The notes under the pieces: model-generated
The model's input: only the letters and a program-made list of their open reading frames with translations
Database searches by the model: none
What the model was told of the DNA's origin: nothing
In this document: positions 62,183 to 64,000 of the stretch, one piece after another
Layout: each line of letters starts with the position of its first letter
Numbering within the stretch: position 1 is the first letter of the stretch
Source of the DNA: Thermodesulfobium acidiphilum
GTDB lineage: Bacteria; Thermodesulfobiota; Thermodesulfobiia; Thermodesulfobiales; Thermodesulfobiaceae
Direction of reading: 5' to 3'
Length of the DNA: 64,000 bases
Assembly (NCBI RefSeq): GCF_003057965.1
Contig: NZ_CP020921.1
Span: 312,501 to 376,500, forward strand
Program-made: the position numbers and the translations under genes

Positions 62183-63034
62183 ATGAATGAAAACGTGAAA
62201 TTAGAAAGCGAATCTTTAGCCAAAAAGATCTTTAACAAGGTGCCAGAAGTTACTATTTTTTTCTGGATTATTAAGATTTTGTGCACTACAGTAGGCGAGA
62301 CTGCCGCAGACTTTCTGAACGTTCATATGGGATTTGGACTTACAAAGACCAGCATCGTAATGAGCGCTTTGCTTTTAGTTTTCCTGTATTTTCAGTTCAG
62401 GGCAAGAGAATACGTGCCAAAAATATATTGGATGGTAGTAGTCTTAATAAGCGTGGTGGGCACGCTGATAACAGATAACCTGAGCGACAAGTTAGGTGTT
62501 CCTTTACAGTTATCTACCGCTGTTTTTACGGTTGCGCTTATTCTAACATTTTTAGTGTGGTACTATAAGGAAAGGACCCTGTCTATTCATAGCATATTTA
62601 CTCCAAGGCGTGAGGCTTTTTATTGGCTGGCAATTCTTTTTACATTTTCGCTGGGAACTGCTGCTGGAGATTTGATAGCTGAGACTCTTAAGCTGGGTTA
62701 TTTTCCATCTGCCGTGATGTTTGGCTCATTGATTGCAATTATTACGCTGTTATATTATAAATTTAATCTGAATTCAGTGCTTGCATTCTGGCTGGCATAT
62801 ATATTGACCAGACCACTTGGTGCGACTATAGGGGATCTTATGTCTCAACCTAAAAACATTGGAGGGCTTGGACTGGGTACAGTAATGACGAGCGCAATAT
62901 TTTTAACGCTTATCTTGATGCTGGTTATTTATTTGACAAAGACGAGAATTGACGAGGAAGCTGTTCCAGTAGAAGAAGTCTCTTACGAAGAGTTTGTTGC
63001 TGCCGAAAGGGCTGCAGAAAGAGAAGAAATATAA
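62183..63034 (+). CDS. COG4705/DUF347-repeat membrane protein
   Basis: The 283-residue protein has about eight helices arranged as repeated DUF347 units: KVPEVTIFFWIIKILCTTVG with ETAADFL, then TLITDNLSD, GTAAGDLIAETLKLGY and GATIGDLMSQPKNIGGLGLG. The function of this family is not firmly known. An in-frame ATG at 62162 is possible, but AGGAGG sits nine bases before the ATG at 62183. A terminator hairpin follows. Confidence 0.9.
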   Translation: MNENVKLESESLAKKIFNKVPEVTIFFWIIKILCTTVGETAADFLNVHMGFGLTKTSIVMSALLLVFLYFQFRAREYVPKIYWMVVVLISVVGTLITDNLSDKLGVPLQLSTAVFTVALILTFLVWYYKERTLSIHSIFTPRREAFYWLAILFTFSLGTAAGDLIAETLKLGYFPSAVMFGSLIAIITLLYYKFNLNSVLAFWLAYILTRPLGATIGDLMSQPKNIGGLGLGTVMTSAIFLTLILMLVIYLTKTRIDEEAVPVEEVSYEEFVAAERAAEREEI

Positions 63035-63062
63035 CAACACCTGGTTTCAGGTTTTATATAAA

Positions 63063-63098
63063 AGAAGTGACCAGTTAATTGCTGGCCACTTCTCATTT
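63063..63098 (+). terminator. Terminator after the DUF347 gene
   Basis: AGAAGTGACCAG (63063-63074) and CTGGCCACTTCT (63082-63093) pair with one mismatch. CATTTTT follows. Confidence 0.85.
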
Positions 63099-63114
63099 TT
63101 AGTGTATAAAGTAA

Positions 63115-63546
63115 TCAAAGAGCATCTTCAGACAGGACAAATTTTTTTAAAATTAATGTATAGAATTCTTCTATATCTTTCAAATTATGCTGAAGGATTG
63201 ATTTCAAGATGTTTATATCAAGCGAGGCATAATCGTGAATGGCTATGTTCCTGAACCCAACCATAGCTTGCATCCTTTTCATCAAGTCGGCGTCAATTAT
63301 TCCTGCTTCATTTAGAATCTTGAAATTTTCTTTTATTGTAGTAGCAAGTCCAAGACCTTGAGAGGCTATTATGTGGGCGGCAATATCGATTGTAGACTCT
63401 ATGGCTCTCTGTAGATTCAATACGAATATATCCTGTTTGTCGATATCATCAAGGCTATTTGGATCATTGTTCGTGATGGCGATGATTCTTTTTAAACATC
63501 TTTGTATGTTTGCAACCTTTGCGAGAACTATATCAGTCTCTAACAT
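63115..63546 (-). CDS. hepT: HepT-like HEPN ribonuclease toxin
   Basis: The 143-residue HEPN (DUF86-type) protein has the catalytic RX4HxY motif as RNIAIHDY, and the helical layout of HepT. The toxin cleaves RNA and is silenced when the partner MntA modifies its Tyr with AMP. It overlaps the upstream mntA gene by 14 bases. The ATG is not preceded by a strong ribosome site, which fits translational coupling. Confidence 0.93.
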   Translation of the reverse strand: MLETDIVLAKVANIQRCLKRIIAITNNDPNSLDDIDKQDIFVLNLQRAIESTIDIAAHIIASQGLGLATTIKENFKILNEAGIIDADLMKRMQAMVGFRNIAIHDYASLDINILKSILQHNLKDIEEFYTLILKKFVLSEDAL

Positions 63547-63940
63547 AAATTCTGCCTTTAAGTATATTTTGTTCTTGGGGCCTTCTTATTATTTTCAAGT
63601 CATCATATTCTTTGATCGTTCTGAGAAAAAATTCATTGTAAACGCTATCGTTTACCTTCTTTAATAAGCGACCCCTTTTTAATACCTGCATTTTTATTAT
63701 TGGCGATGCAGAATTTAAGATAACTATGTCAGTATCCCTATCTGTAATTTCAGTTATGCCGCTCTTGATCTTATTTAGAGATTTGAAATCAGGCATATTA
63801 CTAAAAAGGATTGCAAAGTCTGCGTCGCTTTCATCTGTGAGTCTATTTTCGATAAAAGAGCCAAAGATAAATGCCAGCAAAACTTCGTCAATTTTGCTGA
63901 GAAATTCTTCTATTTTCACAATCGACTCTTCAATATCCAT
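63533..63940 (-). CDS. mntA: MntA-like nucleotidyltransferase antitoxin
   Basis: The 135-residue protein has the GSX10DXD motif (GSFIENRL... DAD) of minimal nucleotidyltransferases. It should add AMP groups to HepT and so neutralise it. It precedes hepT in the usual antitoxin-first order. Its promoter lies in the last 60 bases of the window, where TTTTAGCAC and an AT-rich stretch are seen but no clear box. Confidence 0.93.
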   Translation of the reverse strand: MDIEESIVKIEEFLSKIDEVLLAFIFGSFIENRLTDESDADFAILFSNMPDFKSLNKIKSGITEITDRDTDIVILNSASPIIKMQVLKRGRLLKKVNDSVYNEFFLRTIKEYDDLKIIRRPQEQNILKGRIYVRD

Positions 63941-64000
63941 CAGAATTTATTTTAGCACAGTAAACTAAAGGATTTTTGAAATATCTCAACGTTATATATT

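Overview
The window is about 64 kb of an AT-rich bacterial chromosome carrying almost only intact, tightly packed genes. Several traits point to an anaerobic, probably thermophilic, hydrogen-using and sulfur-respiring diderm: a membrane-bound uptake [NiFe]-hydrogenase, a tetrathionate/polysulfide-type molybdenum reductase (BCA order) with its chaperone, a small siroheme sulfite reductase, a 2-oxoacid:ferredoxin oxidoreductase next to an ADP-forming acyl-CoA synthetase, and a heptose epimerase that implies lipopolysaccharide. The clpC-radA-disA cluster is more typical of Firmicutes. This mix suggests a Thermodesulfobium-like organism. That placement is an inference, because no 16S gene lies in the window.

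Layout. 1-720: end of a 23S rRNA gene and a 5S rRNA gene. 742-5048: a membrane diguanylate cyclase, a membrane SH3-type protein and a TPR protein. 5061-14030: a leftward polyphosphate block (small membrane protein, Ppx/HD, polyphosphate kinase, second Ppx/HD, CYTH-CHAD protein, WD40-like protein). 14047-20681: tRNA-Ser, a small secreted protein, a YibE/F membrane protein, disA, radA and clpC. 20911-26686: heptose epimerase, a structured leader, the hydrogenase operon, an HExxH protein and the hydrogenase maturation protease. 26695-32084: ADP-forming acyl-CoA synthetase, an unknown P-loop protein and korDABC. 32098-44180: glycerate kinase, pabB-pabC, an antiporter operon running into tsaC and glyA, an HD protein, metF, a tandem HU-like protein, a rhomboid protease and plsC. 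44199-49746: CGGC-domain protein, a small Cys-rich CX3C protein, an MFS carrier, initiator tRNA, a SurA-N protein, a NiCoT-like membrane protein, a cupin and a small sulfite reductase. 50518-56524: the ttrBCA-like operon with a TorD-type chaperone. 56644-64000: secreted proteins, tandem iron-sulfur flavoproteins, a GH18 hydrolase, a decayed nucleotidyltransferase, a DUF347 protein and a MntA-HepT toxin-antitoxin pair.

How it fits together. Hydrogen oxidised by the hydrogenase at the outer face of the membrane would feed the quinone pool through the b-type cytochrome. The NrfD-type subunit of the ttr-like complex would draw on that pool to reduce a sulfur oxyanion or polysulfide. Kor and the acyl-CoA synthetase would link ferredoxin to oxoacids and to ATP made from acyl-CoA. 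The polyphosphate block, c-di-GMP synthesis and c-di-AMP synthesis provide three separate nucleotide or phosphate signalling and storage inputs.

The least explained parts are the polyphosphate block with its WD40 and TPR partners, the leader of the hydrogenase operon with two competing ATGAAGG segments, an AATGTTTTA half-site array between a CGGC gene and a CX3C gene, a PII-like protein beside an antiporter, and the frame-broken nucleotidyltransferase upstream of the MntA-HepT pair.
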